Of a DNA stretch of 64,000 nucleotides, positions 23,431 to 38,529 are shown in pieces (within the stretch, counting starts at the first letter, position 1; every line of letters starts with the position of its first letter). Origin of the DNA: Daphnia carinata. Its lineage: Eukaryota > Arthropoda > Branchiopoda > Diplostraca > Daphniidae. The stretch is taken from the NCBI RefSeq assembly GCF_022539665.2, contig NC_081336.1, positions 1,240,001-1,304,000 of the forward strand. The letters run 5' to 3'. The notes below the pieces were generated by a model, which was not told where the DNA came from, searched no databases, and worked only from the letters and a program-made list of their open reading frames with translations. The translations under genes were made by a program, and so were the position numbers.

Positions 23431-26400
23431 CTTTGATTCAATGTTTGATCTTCCTGACCGTTGCCTGTCCCTCTATTGTTGTTTGATTGTATACAGTCAC
23501 AAGTCAGTCACGACTCCACGACTTGTATATATATCATATATACGTATATGAGTCAAAGGGGCTTGTGTGTTCACTCGGAAGAAACTCGAGTTTCAGCGAC
23601 TGTATCAAGCTGTCCAGGAGGGCAGCCGATTTTCACCGTCTGTTGGGCGGATCGATATCAGACTCTATACAATCGACACCGCATATAGGACTTTCCCTTT
23701 TGTGTGTGTGTGTGTATATTTGTGTTTGTCGCCTTGGTTGATTTTTTTATTTGCTTCAGTTCTTCAACAGGCGAATGGCGTTCTCTGCATCTCCGTTCCT
23801 GCGTATGTAAAGAAGAAAAGAGTATAAATAAAGCAATCGCGGAACGCACCAGCCTTAGACCCGCCAATGTATATATAACACTATCTCGTTTTAGATTGTC
23901 CTTGTACGTGTGTATATGGAATAGATTTGTAAAATGTGTACCTCTCGCGGGTATATACCAACAGGTTTTCGCAATCGATTATAGAGCCCAGGATTCAACA
24001 GGAGCTTAATGTATTCTTTTTTTTTCTCTGCTGTTGGAGTTGGCATCACAAATATCAATAGACATGCCTAGAAACTTGGACTGGTGATACATTTCAAAAT
24101 GTATTTTACATCTACGGACATGTTTAGATATCTTCATTCTCGTCTGCTCTCGAAACTAATAATGTGGGATCCATCAGAAGTGATGTACCGCCGGAGGGGT
24201 TTCCACGGAAACGAGTTTTTACCTCTCGTTAGGGGGTCTGTGTACGTATATGAAAACAAATAAATCTTTTTTATTATTACGATTTTGGCTGAAACTTTGT
24301 ATAGAAAGTTTCTTGATTGCGATGCCTCTCGTTTCATTTGTACACACCAGGTCGTTGTATAGTCTACATGAAGTTGTTCAGAAACAATAGACCTTAACAT
24401 TGTTTTATTGCACTTGTACCTGTAGAACTTTTGAACATGGCCGGCTTTGATATCGCCATGTTGGTTGTTTTTTGTTCTATAATGAGGCAAATACTTGGCC
24501 ACATGAAAGAAGATAATGAGGTGCGCCGTTTCTTATAGCATTTATGGATATTATATATGCGTCCATGGCTAAAAATAATAGCCAGTAACATAAACGAGAT
24601 CGATTTTCTTAATTAAGTTGCACACGTCAAAGTCGACATATATTGCGTTGAGTAATTGGAAAACCATGCGTCCTGATTGATTTAAGACGTATTAACAAGG
24701 TATGTAATTATATAATCTACAAATCACCAGCTAATGCATAAATTAGGATTATATAGTAAAGCAAGGAAATTCAATTGATCTATCACAATTTTCGTTGATG
24801 TTGATGTATAGGCCTATATGTAAATTGGCGAAATCCATATTCCCATAACTTTATCGTCAACTTTTTATTGATTATGGGAGTTTTAAAGGAATAGTGCTGT
24901 ATATACGATCCTATACGTTGACGAGTGGAAAAGTTTCTTAGAATTCTCTAAAAGTAAAGTTTTGTAGTTTCACCAGCTTTCGTGGTATACACCGATTGAT
25001 TTCCTACCTTTTAGCTTATAGTTCCGACGCCTTTCCTCTTCACAATATATGTATATAAATTATTTATCTAAAAATGTATATGGAATCTCGGTGACGCACA
25101 AAAGAAACAAATGATATATTAGTCTAGGGACCATAAATATATAAAAGGACGCATTTTTAACCTATGTTGTTGATAGATCCGTGGGTGGCTATACTTGCTG
25201 CCGTTTTTATTCCACTCGCCCGCGTCATCGTCTTATATCTACCCCAATGTCATTTATTTTCTTTGAAAAAAAAGATTGGAAGCTACTGGAAGCCCCAATG
25301 TCCTCTACATTCGACCATAAATAAATCTACATTGAGTCTATTGGATTTCATTCACTATAGCTTTATTGGTACAATACATCCTACTCAACTTCATGCGAAT
25401 CTTTTCCTCTTGTAAAATAGTTTATACCTGAAACCTATTTATTTATATTCCTGCACACTCACGGCGGATACATCACCCAATGTATATACGTATATATATA
25501 AGCCATCAAATAACAGCATCCGTTGCCATAACAACAGCGGGATCCACGTCTCCCGTTGCCATCGTGATTCAGGCTTGTATATACAAGTTATTTTCAAATG
25601 CCAATCCAACACCGTGAAAAACAGTTGCAAGAAAGGAGAAATCTGCCATTCCTGCTGTTTTCTTGATGAAATTCTTCCGTATCATTCCAAGAATCCAATG
25701 CCTACACACACGGATCCATTTGCTCCCTATAATACTTTTTCTGAACTCGCTCCTGGCCGTCTCCCGTGGGATTGATGCTCCGCCTATTCACTTAAAGATG
25801 TATCTGCTGAGCGGGGGATTCAGTTTTACTTGTTGTGATGTACACATTGCATCCTGATTGATTCACTCTCGAGTATATCAATTTCTTTAATGGATTGTCC
25901 ACTTGTCTAACGTCACAATACTTGTGACTCATGCAACATGATGCACGTATACACGTCTAGAGCAATCACCACAATCCCCTCAATGTTTATTGCACTTCAA
26001 ATCCATATCAATCGTCCACCCCATTTTCTTATGGCAGCACCGATCAAGTTGATTGCTTTGTTCAACGATGCCAACTTTTCTTTTCCAAGTTACTTTCTGA
26101 GGGGATTTCTTTTGTTTTCTTGAGATCCCCGCATCCATTGCCGTAAATATATTTATACACCGAAGCGAGTCTGGCCATACACACTGTCGTTGGACTCATT
26201 AGTTCCAGACGCAGCAAGTGGAATTCAACGGATCTCATCTGGTGCGTGTCCCGTGGAGACCATTACGACGTCGTTTTCTTTTTCTTTTAAAATGATTGTT
26301 TTTCTTTCCTCCCACGTTTAACAAAAAAAGAGAAAATGGGGTATTTTCATTTTTAATGGCCGTGCTTTCTCGCAGCATTCGGCAAGGTTATGGAGTCTCA

Positions 26401-26840
26401 TATAGACACATTCCACGCACGATTATATATCTATGGCTATATATATATATATATATAGCCTACTTGTATATAGACACGCAGTTGTGTGTGTGTTGCCATC
26501 TATAACTGCCATTGTTTTGGTCTCTTGACGGCTATATATGCACAACAATAATAGCACCTCTTTCTAGCATTGCTGTGTTTATACAAGCTCTTGACTTGGT
26601 TGTTGTGACTATATCGTCTCGGATTAAGTAGCTTGCTGTACTTTTAACTGCCTGGCCAATGTATATATTACAGACTTGTATATTCTTTTTTCGGAAGTTT
26701 GACAACAATGTTTGATGCTGTACTGAAATTCGCGGAATGGCCTCAAACAAATACACCCAAGGGCATGCTTTTTGCGTTGAAGAGCATTAGCAACTACCAA
26801 CACGTAATTATAATAATAATGAGCTAGAATACATACTGAC
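23431..26840. other. Upstream region of the SPR-like gene, no recognised gene
   Basis: Probably 5' UTR and promoter of SPR in its first part. A TG repeat lies at 23701-23716 and an (AT)n tract at about 26434-26457. Many short frames exist on both strands, none with domain features or splice-site support. Confidence 0.4.
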
Positions 26841-26955
26841 AAAAGTCATCAAAGATGTTGATGGTCCGACGAAAGAGTTCGTCATTAAAGAAGATGTTGA
26901 TTTTCATTCCGTTATTCTGTGAAATTTCCAGCTGGCAAGGGTCGAGGGGATAGAA
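26841..26955 (-). CDS. Candidate orphan exon, unknown product
   Basis: A 115-nt minus-strand stretch opens after a good acceptor (GAAATTTTCAG) and closes at a possible GTCAGT donor. It reads in one frame with coding-like codons: FYPLDPCQLEISQNNG then MKINIFFNDELFRRTINIFD. No family is recognised and no partner exon was found nearby. The plus strand of the same segment is also open for 27 codons, so the coding strand is not certain. It could be an exon of an unannotated minus-strand gene or a gene relic. Confidence 0.25.
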
Positions 26956-29900
26956 CTGAAAATTTCAGCTGCGTCTGCACATAACCAACGGTTTGGCCTG
27001 TCAGTTAAATTCTCTATTAGCTATTTGGTCAGCGAAATTCTCTCGCTGACACATAGCCGCCTTTATTTTTCTTATTTTCATGACTTTCGGCTCTTGCTGC
27101 CTCTATTTACAGAACAAAATCAACATCCTCTACATCACCCAACAAAATTTCTACACTTTATTATGTTGTTTTCAAGTTGATATCTGTGAAATTCTCACTA
27201 TTTCTTAGAGAACATCCATACTCAAGTAGAGGGTGTGTCGCAAATGCAAAAGTAGATTGCTGTTTATATGCCCTGTGATTTTCTTGTCAATGGCCGACGT
27301 TCTGTATGTATAAACATTTAGAATAAATCCACATCATCAGCCTCGTGCAGCATTTTTCGTCAGAAGGATCTTGGACGTATAGCTTTTGAATGTTATTTGT
27401 AACTTGGTACACATGAAAAGCAATGAAAATATAATGCACGAAAGCTTAAAAAGGAGCTCAGACTGTTTTGACTTTTTGTTCCCCTATTTAAATATTTCTT
27501 CCAGGCGCGTAAACATGTATACAAAACCCATCAATAGAGAGATACACACAACAATAGTCGATTCCAGGATTTTTTTAGGGCTTTTCTGGGCCTCTGCCTT
27601 TCAAGTTGTTTGTTGTCGAGTCGAAAGTTTCTCGCATCATATGGCGATGGAAATCCCGGATAGAACAGAGAGGCTTCATAATATGATAGCACGTCACGCT
27701 ATCACGAAAAAACGGGAGGGGTGAAACAAACCTCATGTCGTATTGTATAAGGACTGCAGCATAGGTCTTTCGGTCGTGACGAAAATTGGAAAAATTGGAA
27801 GAATGTTTATAACAACGTGGCTCCTGTATCACGACCATATACTTTTCTTACGTCCTCTTGTCTTTTTTTGGTGTATTGTCAATTTTTTTTTACTTGAAAT
27901 GGAGTAATCGATTTTGCAAGGGGTATTTGCTCAGTCAATTTCCCATGGTGTCCCCGCATGTTTAAAAACCAATGTGGCCGTATAAATACTCTGTAACTTT
28001 AAAGTTCTAAACATAATTATTGCACAATTGTAAAAAAATCTCTTTCTCTTTAACGAACTTTGTTCTTTGTCCACAACTTAATTTTACCACGTACAATATT
28101 CGAGACCGGAGTAACTTGAGCACATAACAATCTTTTAGCAACCACTTCTAGCATGTCATTCCTTTTCATGATGACTTTCTTCTTGAATTGCAATCATTTA
28201 CCCGCTGTGGATAAACGGAACCCCAGAAATGCTACGATAATGGAAACTCCACATTTCTCAACAAAATTTTGCTTCGTGGGTGGCATGGGTATTCGTTTAA
28301 ACGTTTGGCAAAATGAAAATAAATTCCGAATAAATGATCCGTAAAAACCATACGTGTTTTTGTGCTAATCTTATCGTTATTACGGGTGGAAGATGCGCGT
28401 AACCTCATCATAACTTTAACCTGTTCTAATGTTTCTGAGAATCTCTTGAGGACAATAAAGCTCACTTTGAATATTTACGTTAAACATTATCACAACGTAA
28501 AACTTTTGAAGGAATTATCAAATTTTTGGGTTAACCGAGTTCCGATCATTTGCCTCAGGCGTTGCTCAGCTGATCCATACCTCCTACAGATACGCCAATT
28601 GTTGATTACTCCGCAGTGAGGCGACCCCACGCGACCGCACCGGTCCCACTTTGCCGAGTGCCAAAAATAAAACAGTGAAGACGTGACGATCCGTTAACGT
28701 GACCTGGACTAAATCCCAAATTGCGCACGCAGAATTGTCTTAACAATTGACACCTTTGTGGGAAGGAAGGACAGGCCCACATGGGAATGCATTCCAAGTT
28801 CTTATTTTTTAAAGTGCCATACCACGAACTGCGCACTGTGATAATTTCCACGTGTATGCTAATTATGTCAATTGTGAAAAATGAACAGTACGTTGGTTCT
28901 ATCGCGCCACATGACGGTGAAGATGAATAATGGATATTCACGTTGTGATTAGTGATCTTACCACTTCGTTGCCATTATACTAGAAAGTCGCAAAGTTCTT
29001 TATTTTCACGGCGAAATTTCCGCTAATGATTAGGCGGGAACCTCAGGTAAGTTTGAAAAAAAAAATGACGAGCGTTCTTTGTACATTTCTTAGTATCATC
29101 TAACGACAATGAAAAGCTTGTGGTTTTTGGTGTAAAGTGCGTCATATACTTTACAGCCATCCATGCAGTGCCAATCTCAATCCCGCTCACCCTCACAGGC
29201 ATTGTAGACTGCCAAATGCACACTCAGCTTAATTCTGTATGTGCTGAATGTTAGTGCTCACCCATTCAAAAATTTTCATATTCTAATTAGTTGAAACAAC
29301 AATTCATCAAAAGGCCCTTAGAGACACGGGTCGTTAGCCTCGTTTCGGTCCATCCCACCGTGGCAAGGACAAACAACGACGACATCGCTGCCGGCAATAA
29401 ATTTTGCACGAAATTGTTTTTTGCCCAGTATGATGCAAGGAAGGCAGACTTTAGACGGCGAAATCCAACATCGTCATCAATCGCCATTTGCAAAATATTA
29501 AAATGCCAGGTATGACGTCAGCTCATTTTTTCCCGCTTCATCGCTTTTAGGCTAGGGGATAGTTTTGTATTGTGGTATGTATTTCGTGGCATTTCTTTCA
29601 TTGTTTCTTTTCAATTTGCAGCTATTGTCCAACAAAATCAAGAGTTTATTTTTGAAGACATTCACAACTAAAAGAAAATTATATTTCTTCCAAGAAAACG
29701 CCCCAACGATTGAACTGCCCTCTTTAGGAGAAAATAAACCAGTCAAATGCAACGGCTCTCATCGTTCACGCGACGCTAAACTACCTAAACGCCTCTTGCT
29801 GTACAGTGTTGGAGCAAGTAAGCTGATTCAAAAGTTTTCCAATAATTTAACACCACGTGGCGACCAATTTGCTCATGAGACAGCCATTTTTTTTCCCAGG

Positions 29901-32900
29901 GAATCTGTTGTTGGCGGCTGTAATTCAATACGCATCTGCGGAGGAGTCATCAGCAGAAAACAAGGCCCTTCACCCACATGGTGTAACTCTATATATAAGG
30001 GTAAGATATCCCTATATACAATTGTGCATATAATAATAAGAACGTCTATGTACGGAATGGTCAATTAGCTCTGACTGCCAAGCCATGGTTTAAAAAAATG
30101 TGTTTCTTTTTCTCCCTTTAGTAACTTGTACCAATTCGGTCTGAACTAGAATAAAAGAAGAGGGGAAAAAAGGAATCTACAGTCAACAGCAGGAGGAGTT
30201 TGAGATTGAAGATGTAGTCTCTATACCATCAGTCTTTGTCGCCATTTTGTAATAGCTCCCGACAGTCCTCTTTTGTGTCCTTAACTGAATGGGGCAGACT
30301 GTCTCATTCGCCATTGTTTTCTTGGCTACAAACTGGACTCGTCTATAACCTCCTTTTTTTTTTACAGTTGAATGGTTCAACTCGACAAGTCTATTTATTG
30401 ATGCAATTATCGATATGAGCGGCGCTTGCCATTCTGCCTTTCTCTATTTAGTCTATTGCGTGTAGTTCTCTACTTCTCCGCTGCTAGAATGCACTGAATT
30501 GGGCCAACGAATATGCTCGTGATTTATAGATGCCGACAATAATCAGACGGTAACTGCTGACATTCATTTTGGTTTATTTCCTATTTTACTACACTTTTTT
30601 TGGAGTTTTTCTTAGATATCTAAATTTATTATACATTTATACATAGACACTGGCCTGTGCACACAATTTCATTCCAAAGTGGCCAGCGGCAAACCATGGA
30701 CGTCCTCAGGCTCTAACATTTGCATGTGGCTATCTGTGCATATTTGACACCACTCGAACGCCCCCACCTTTGAGTATTATCCAGCTCCATCGGAGTAAGG
30801 ATTGAATAACTTAATTATCCCTCTGTGTTTATCCATTTATAAAGGTGCAAAATATTGATCAATCTTCTATTTAAAAGCAAAAACAGCCGTTGGGCAAAAA
30901 GTCCATTTACAGTCTAAAGGCGTCACCGAGGAATTTTCGTTTCTAAATGCATCATAAATGGCTGCTCGATGTATATATCTTTGATAAGCTTCGTTTGAAA
31001 CTCTTTTGTTTTCACCATGACTCTCACGTTCTCCTTCCTCGAGGTTTTCGTCACCATTATCGGCCCAAGCACGAAGACGTGTTATTTATTATTCATTACT
31101 GTTCTATATAAAAAGGATTATAGATCCCTCGTGGTTGTCTACAAAGAAGACGTTGCCCCATCAATCATGGCTTGGTATTATAAAAAAAAGAAAAGATTGC
31201 AAAGGGGAGAACAATGTCAAACGACCTGCTCCGTTATCTGTCACTGTGTAATGGACTTCGTTTGTCGCCACGCATGGGCGTGACGTCATACAAACATTTA
31301 AAATACATTGTAACACGTGCTGTTTTATGTCCTAACATTTTACAAAAGAATTGTGAATGTTGGCGCATCAGATCGATCTAACACAAAAATGTTTCAAGTC
31401 ATCGCACATATTTCACTAACGTTCTGATTTACATGTCGTCAGGTGTGCATAATTTCATGTCTTCTCTGATCTAATTTGCAATTCAAGTGTCCTTTATCTC
31501 TCGACTGCTGAAAATTCAAGTTGGTAGAGAAAAGCGAACGTAACTCTATCAGCGCCCTGCACGCCATCTTTAGGATCTGCAAAGCATATCCAATTCAAGA
31601 TTATCGGCTGCATAATGCGTGTATAAATTGACGCCTCTCGGTGACACACTCACGCTCTCTCGAAAACAAAAAAAGGATAGAGAAAATATATATTTTTTCC
31701 CTTTTATCTTTAAAAATATAATAGCACGTATATATAATACTTTCCGCCACGACAGATAATGATGATGATGATGATAAGGGCGCGCTTAGATACGGTGGAT
31801 ACATATCACGTGTTATAAATAGTATATATATCCGTCCCTCTAAAAAAGATAGAGAAAGGAAAGAGCGCTACATCATCATCACCGATATAGGTTATTTATA
31901 TGAGAAAGAAGAAGGAAGCCGTTAGGTCCAGCTGGTGACTGAGGTATATAATATAAGGAGATGATGGGAAAACAAAAGCGTGGGCAAGTCCAGACCACAA
32001 TTTTCGGCTTGATATTTCGCAACAGTTTTATCGATTCAGTTGACGGTATCCCGCCAAAAATAACAAAGAAATAACCAACAAAAAAAAGGCGCGCTAACCC
32101 AAATGGGCATTTCTTTTTATGTAAATTTTCTTTACTTGTCAAATATCAACAAAGGGGATAGGTATGTAGATCACCTCTACTTCATCTTTCTGGCGCGTTG
32201 TTTTTCTCTCCCAACCTTTTCCTTTAGTTGAGCAATTGGTAAAAGCGCAGTTTTAAAGATGTATGAATATTTAAATCCCATAATGCTTTTCTAGTTTTGT
32301 AGTCCAAAAGGCCTTGATTTTCTGAGGAACGGAACGATTCGTCCTGAAAACGTCCAAGGCCACATGTTCACCCGTCCCCAGAGTACAAAACCTTTTCTTC
32401 TAATGCCATGGCGCCAGTAGTCATTAATGATTTCACAATATTCATCACCCTTCCCCCCTCAACACAAATAAAAAAAATCTATTTACATGCAAATGAAGTA
32501 TTGGTACTTTGAAAGATTTGCGTTTTTTCCTTCTGTTTAATATTCGCATTTTCATAAAAAAAATTTGAGAAATTTGTCATGTTTATTTTAATGGCGTCTG
32601 GAATCTTTGTGATGGAATACCTCGCCACCATCTTAGCTTCCTGCACTCTACTCACACAGCCACGATAGGATTTCGTTTTCTTTTTTCTACACAGTTGACT
32701 GGGCAAATAAAGGGAATTTTCAAACGTTGATCTGGCACACATTTCGCTCGAAAAAAACACGGCCGGAATTTTATTTCGCACGGGCCATTAGATTTCGAAG
32801 CCGTACACAAACAATCTCGAAGCTGTTATCATGGCTTTCTATAACGAATCAGCCAAATGCCACGCATATGCTGATACGGAAAAGACTGGCATTGATTTAT

Positions 32901-35900
32901 GCTGTTGCAAAGCGTAAACACGCCGTGTTAAACATAAAAAAAAGAAAAGCTATCCCACTTTCGCATGACAAAACCAGCCTGTTGGAAATAACACAAAAAT
33001 TGATATTTTTTTTTCTACCACAAAAGCCAACAGACGTTTTGTGGCAGTTGGCATAGAAACGGATCTCTACATGACACACAGAAAACTGTGAGCAAACGAG
33101 AAGCATATCGGCTTTTTGCCTACTTCTTCTGTGTGTTTAAGATGAAGGATTCTAGCATGACATCAATGAATCATATCCATAAATCAAACTGACAAATGGT
33201 CAAATTTCTTTTTCAGCACAAGTAAAAAATAAAAATGAATAGTAAAATTTTTAAAAAGAAGTTCTTTATTGTACACACTGGAAGGTCTAAATAAACTTTC
33301 CAGGTTTAATATAGCAGGGTGTAAAAAGTCTTGTAGGCCTACACAACACTTTGGAAACTTTTTGTGAGTGTGTGTGTGTTGCTCATCGATCCAGCAAATG
33401 TTGAACGCCATCAACACTTGATCCCCCGGTCTCGAAATCATCAAGGAAATAATCAGAAAAAATGGAGGGCTCGCCATCAACGCAAGAGAGTGCACATAAC
33501 GATTTTGTGGCAAAGCACAAGAGTTGATGGCCGTTCTAGAAAGAGGCTAGACAGGAAATTCTCTTTCGAGATGTTGGGTCGTCTCTGTTAAAGTAAATAT
33601 AGAGGGCCGATACTCGATGGTACAATAACAGTTTCAGGGACGAAAGGGTTTTCTATAGTTTACCACTTTATTCTCATATTTAATTTTAATAAGAAAAAGA
33701 AAATGCTCTAGCAGTTGCAAGTGGACACGTTCTCCAATGAACGTAGGCCATAGACCAGCCAAAAAATATATCGAGTGGCTTGCCAAATCCGTGGGACTAT
33801 TAGAAGCAAATTTGATCTAGGGCTTTGCGAATGCATCAAAACCGAATTGCCAGTGGATCGTTGTTAAAGTTGAGGCGCTGTTGTCGATGGACTTCGTGGT
33901 AAAAAACAAAAACGCGAGAGCGAACGCCGAGTTTGAAATGCCGTTCGATGTGAGGGATTCATCCACGATTGTTTCCTAGCACGCAACACGAACTAGTCCG
34001 AGAGCTCGCAGTTGGGATAATCGATTGAGAAAACTTTACTGCTTTTTTTCTATGTAATACACAGTTCGGGAGGAAACTCCAATATCTATCCGGGGTTTTG
34101 CAGCCAAAAAGTCCACTGTCGATTATCGACCGTGTCAAATTCCCCATGTTCTAACGCTCGAAGTTGACACGAAGACTTTTCTTTGGAGAAGAAAAAAAGC
34201 TATTTAAAAAAGAAAGGTTTATGCAACGCTGTTTAATCACACATGGCTATGAGCGAATACATGAATGAAGGTTTGACCTTTCCAGCTGGAACGTGCTGTA
34301 CTTATATTAGTCACGTTAGACTGACGCTAATCAATAGCATAAAGTTTTCTTTTTCCCTACTTCTCCAAACTTTCAAATTGAATTTTTTAAAAGCTGAAAG
34401 AGCTTCGTTGATGGCTCATTGAACAGTTCCATCCATTAGCTTATTTATAACGTTGATCGCAGAAGATGACTCTTAAATTTTACATCGCCGTCACCTGATG
34501 CCCTGAAATCTAACATTACCTGATTTCAACGACCCTTCATTTTGCTAAGACATAAGTGCAGAAAAATGAATGCAGTCGGCTATCTACTGTGTTGATAAAA
34601 TTAGAAAATTGCAATCTATTGAAACAAGGCAATTGTCGGTCCACGTCTGCAGTACTTGAGTTGGCAAGATGCCCGTCATTAACGTTGATATAGGACACGT
34701 GAATCACACACGACTTTGGCTGTGTTTCACACGGTTGGCTGCATCGTTTAATGAGCAACGATGTTCGTTTACTGGAAACTTCGGAATAATAACAAAACTA
34801 GACTTCGAAGCGACGTTTCTTAATTAAAAGTTAACCCACTGGGTAAGCCAATTGCCATGAGGATAATTAACACTATCCTCGCGCAATTTGCTGAGATGAT
34901 TGCACGGGGAAAAAAAAATTATATTTTTTCCATAACAAGTTCATTTTCATTCTTCTCTTGCCCGTTACAATGACACAAAAGTCCTCTTGATTCAAGAACT
35001 ACGATCGCCATTTCGCATTGTGTTTGGATATGACATCAATCCATAACCAAACTATTCGGTGTCGATAATCATTTGAATTAAAGCGAACGGCTTACGAAAC
35101 CCCGTGTACACTTCGTTACGTAAGCTTAAACTTAGGTTGAAATATAATTTAACTGCACGTGAGATAGTAAGACCGTTAGAAGCCAGAGCCAACACTTCTG
35201 GTAAAACAAGTTGTGCTTCCTCTGATTGCACCTGCACAGTCGTCTTTCACAACAGTTTCAAAGTCGACTAGACTAATGTTAAAATTCCTTCTCATAAACT
35301 GCGTGATACAATATCCATTTTGGGAAGAGCTCCACCTTGCATGCCGTTTTGTTCAACGAGTGAAACATTTCAAAGGCTTGGGACACTATGGATGGCCATC
35401 AATGTTCTTCCAGTAAACGTATGAAAAAACAGTAACAAATGCAATGGTTTTCGACAATTATCGCCATCGACGAGGTTTCTGTATCCGCAGCAGATATCAT
35501 GAAGTACGGCGAGGTTAAAATGCGGGAAAATCTGTGGTGGAATTCTCAAACAGAAAAAACAACAAAACAGTTTTGCGAGCAATCACTTCATTTTTTGCCA
35601 TTACCTAAGTCTAACGAAGGAAAACCATCGTTCCTATAAATGAACCTTGTTCCCTATTTTCTCTGGCATCGATTCGACTGATTTAGTTTACAGTAATTAG
35701 AATTTTTATAGGTTTAAGCGCCATTATTGGAACAGGCTGCTATTAACTTTATTTCTGCAAGTGCGAGCTATTATAAGCTTGAGAAATTTTTGTTTCATTC
35801 CTCTCGATCCTTTTTGCCCGTCTGCATGTGTAAGGTAACGTGTTAAAGTTAATGTTTTTTGATAGGTTTAAGTGTATTAGATATCACTGTGTAGTAAATT

Positions 35901-38200
35901 ATAACACGTTTCTATTAAACTTAGATCCTGTCAGGTGTATGTCCACGCTACATAGTGACGTGGTCTCATTTTTAATGTTTTGGCACACCTCTTTTCGCTT
36001 TTAATTGATATACTCAGCCAATTAATCAAGTACATCTAGAAGTAAGAGTTCAATGGGATAATTGCTAAGTAACTGGGTTTTTTCAGTTTAATGATAACGT
36101 GTTTTAATCGTCGGGTGGCGATATTTGTTAATCGTTTTGTGTAATTCTGCAGTCAGAAAGAGCTCCGTGTCCTAAGAAAAAAATTCTTCTGTAGACTGAT
36201 TTATTAGCCAGCCAAAAGTAATTGATCCCCGATTTCCATCGCGCATTTCGTCCCCATTGCCCCCAGAACACTAAAGATAGGAAACGTCAAGACGTTAATC
36301 ATCTGCCCTTTTGCAAGATTTAAGCAAAGTGTTGTCACGCTTAACCGGTTTATCCCTGCTACGCACATGTCATTATTTAACGAACTCCAATTGATTTGCG
36401 TTAGGTTTTACTTGATTATGAAACTAACTTCGCTTTCCAAAGCATTAAAGCGTGAGTCCCATCTTAAGGTGGGAGTCCCATTTAGTAAATTGAAAATGTA
36501 TTTGAAATATACTGTTACTTTTACGCTTTCAAAGGGGCAGCGCATGGAATTTTAGATCTTGTATTTACACCCAATATTGATTAACAAGTTTAAACCAGTT
36601 AGATAGGCGAATCACCATAACATCACATTAAGCTGATGACCCTGTACTGATTTGTGGCCGACTTGGGGTGGAAATTTAAGAAAACGAGTTGAATTCAAGG
36701 TAATAACAAAGTTCTGTTTTAGATTCATTTCTATTTGTGTTCACTGTTAATAGAATTTTATTACCCTTAAGTTTTTCGCTTAACAAGTTCTTTTTAGGTT
36801 TGCACTCAGCTACGGAGGTTAAACTGTTCAATGAACAGGGGTCCATGTGCCAATCTAGAAAGCGGTTGGTGGTTATAAACTGTTTGTCACGCAAGCAGTT
36901 TGATGACAAGCCAATTTGGAGTGCCTTGTCCATCATCAGGGTACCATTGAAACTGTTTCAGGAAGCGTTAATACCACCAATGATCATCGCTTGTAGAAAT
37001 TACGACTTCCCTCTTATTGGCGGGGACGCAGGACCACCAAACGACAAGCTCGAACGATCAAGTTCTATCGCCGACCTAATGAATGTTAGTCGTCCCTTTT
37101 TCTATACATCAGGAACAGGCAGATATAAACAACCTACAAGGAACAGCAGAACCCGCAAGTCATCATGAAACACTGGTAATGGGATTGTCCAACAGCGTTT
37201 CTGTTTAGGACTTTGGTGCGCGATGACGATGATGAACAAGAAAGACATGGACTACATTCAGACTCGTATCTTTTTTTCTTTTTGTCCTATATTAAACGTA
37301 GACTCACAACCGCCGAGGAAAATTCCATGCCATCACGCGCCTGCACGCCATCCAATCAGCTCGCCAGTCACGAGCCGAACATTACGTTTGAAAAGGAGAG
37401 CCAAGGGGATATATGGGAGGAGACGGAAAAAGGGTGTGTTTGTTCTTATTTGTATCTTTTTTTTTCATTTCTATTTTTTCGATTCCATGCCAAGTCGGAT
37501 TTGTTTGCTGTTCAACTAGGGTACGTCGGCTTGGTTTTCCACACGGTAATCGTCGCCTTTCATCCCATTTTGATAAAGGAGTCCGCAAACAATTTGCAGA
37601 TGGGGGTTTTTGTTTGGATTTTTACTCGTGTTGAGTAATTTAAATTGTTTTTACCTGTACTTTGTAGTGTTTATAGCTGAGTTGGAGTAGCAATTCGACG
37701 TGCAGGTCGTCTATCACACTTGTGTACATGCACTATTCTCGTCTTTTTTTTTTTTTTTTTTTTTTTTTTTGTAAATTTCCCTCTTCAATCACCGTCAGAC
37801 GCACTTTCAAAACACAAGCAGATGCATATGAACGCACACTAATTGTTTTCTTTTTTGTCCTTTTTTCAGTGATGCTCGATGAACGTATCTAATTTTTTTT
37901 GTCTTCAACGTTGCTGTGTCGCCACAGGCTGTCGGCGCGCTGATAATGATCAGATAATTATCTCTTTGTACGTATGGCAACGGCCGCCAGGAAAACGTTG
38001 CTGATGTCAAAACTGTTGGCGCTTATTGGCCGTAACATTGAACGGGCGACGGAAGAAAAAGTTGTTCAAGAAGAAAATTGAGTGATGGAAAGTATTTTTA
38101 CAAGAAGAAACAGTTAGGATGTGAAGATTTGCGACTCGAGTGAGGGTGGCGGTCAGGTGCGATTGGAGAGTAGTGTTCGACTGGCCGCTTAACCGTACAT
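26956..38200. other. Long non-coding block, no recognised gene
   Basis: About 11 kb of AT-rich sequence without a supportable gene. Simple repeats include GAT/ATG triplets around 31757-31775, a TG run at 33364-33380 and a 26-30-nt T run at about 37744-37770. The longest plausible frame, 36737-37168 plus, has no domain, no splice support and lies in AT-rich DNA. Confidence 0.4.
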
Positions 38201-38529
38201 CTCGCCTGTCTATATATACACACGGCAGTGGGTATGTATCTTGTATGTGTTCAGTGTGCGCAGACGCTGTTGAATGTGTTTGTGGGACCTTATTTTCTCT
38301 TCTATTTAAGGTCGGCGTTCTCTTTTCCTCGTTTTCTTGGATAGCTTTGCCACTCGCGCGCCATTGCCTTTCGACTACTTTACGATACGACCGGAACTCG
38401 GGCGGAGACCCAGCGTTTGCTGAGATGCGCATCACTGACACGACACCACAACATCTTTCTTTTGGGGAGATAAGGCTTTTCTTTTCCAACGGAAATTGCA
38501 AAGATATCCTTCTGTAGAGATGACATTTG
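38201..38529 (+). promoter_or_regulatory. Candidate TATA/Inr promoter with first exon and splice donor
   Basis: TATATATA at 38211-38218 is followed about 40 bp later by an arthropod initiator-like TCAGTG at 38251. The sequence then turns GC-richer and ends in ATGACATTTG followed by GTGAGTATG at 38530, a near-perfect 5' splice site. This looks like a plus-strand first exon. No downstream coding exon was found before the minus-strand TOG gene at 46 kb, so it may start a non-coding RNA or be a chance arrangement. Confidence 0.3.

Noticed and set aside
36737-37168. 143-codon plus-strand frame
   Set aside because: No domain, no signal peptide, no splice context, and an overlapping antisense frame of similar quality.
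38007-38501. 164-codon minus-strand frame
   Set aside because: It is antisense to a candidate promoter and first exon, in a locally GC-richer stretch where long chance frames are expected; no family features.
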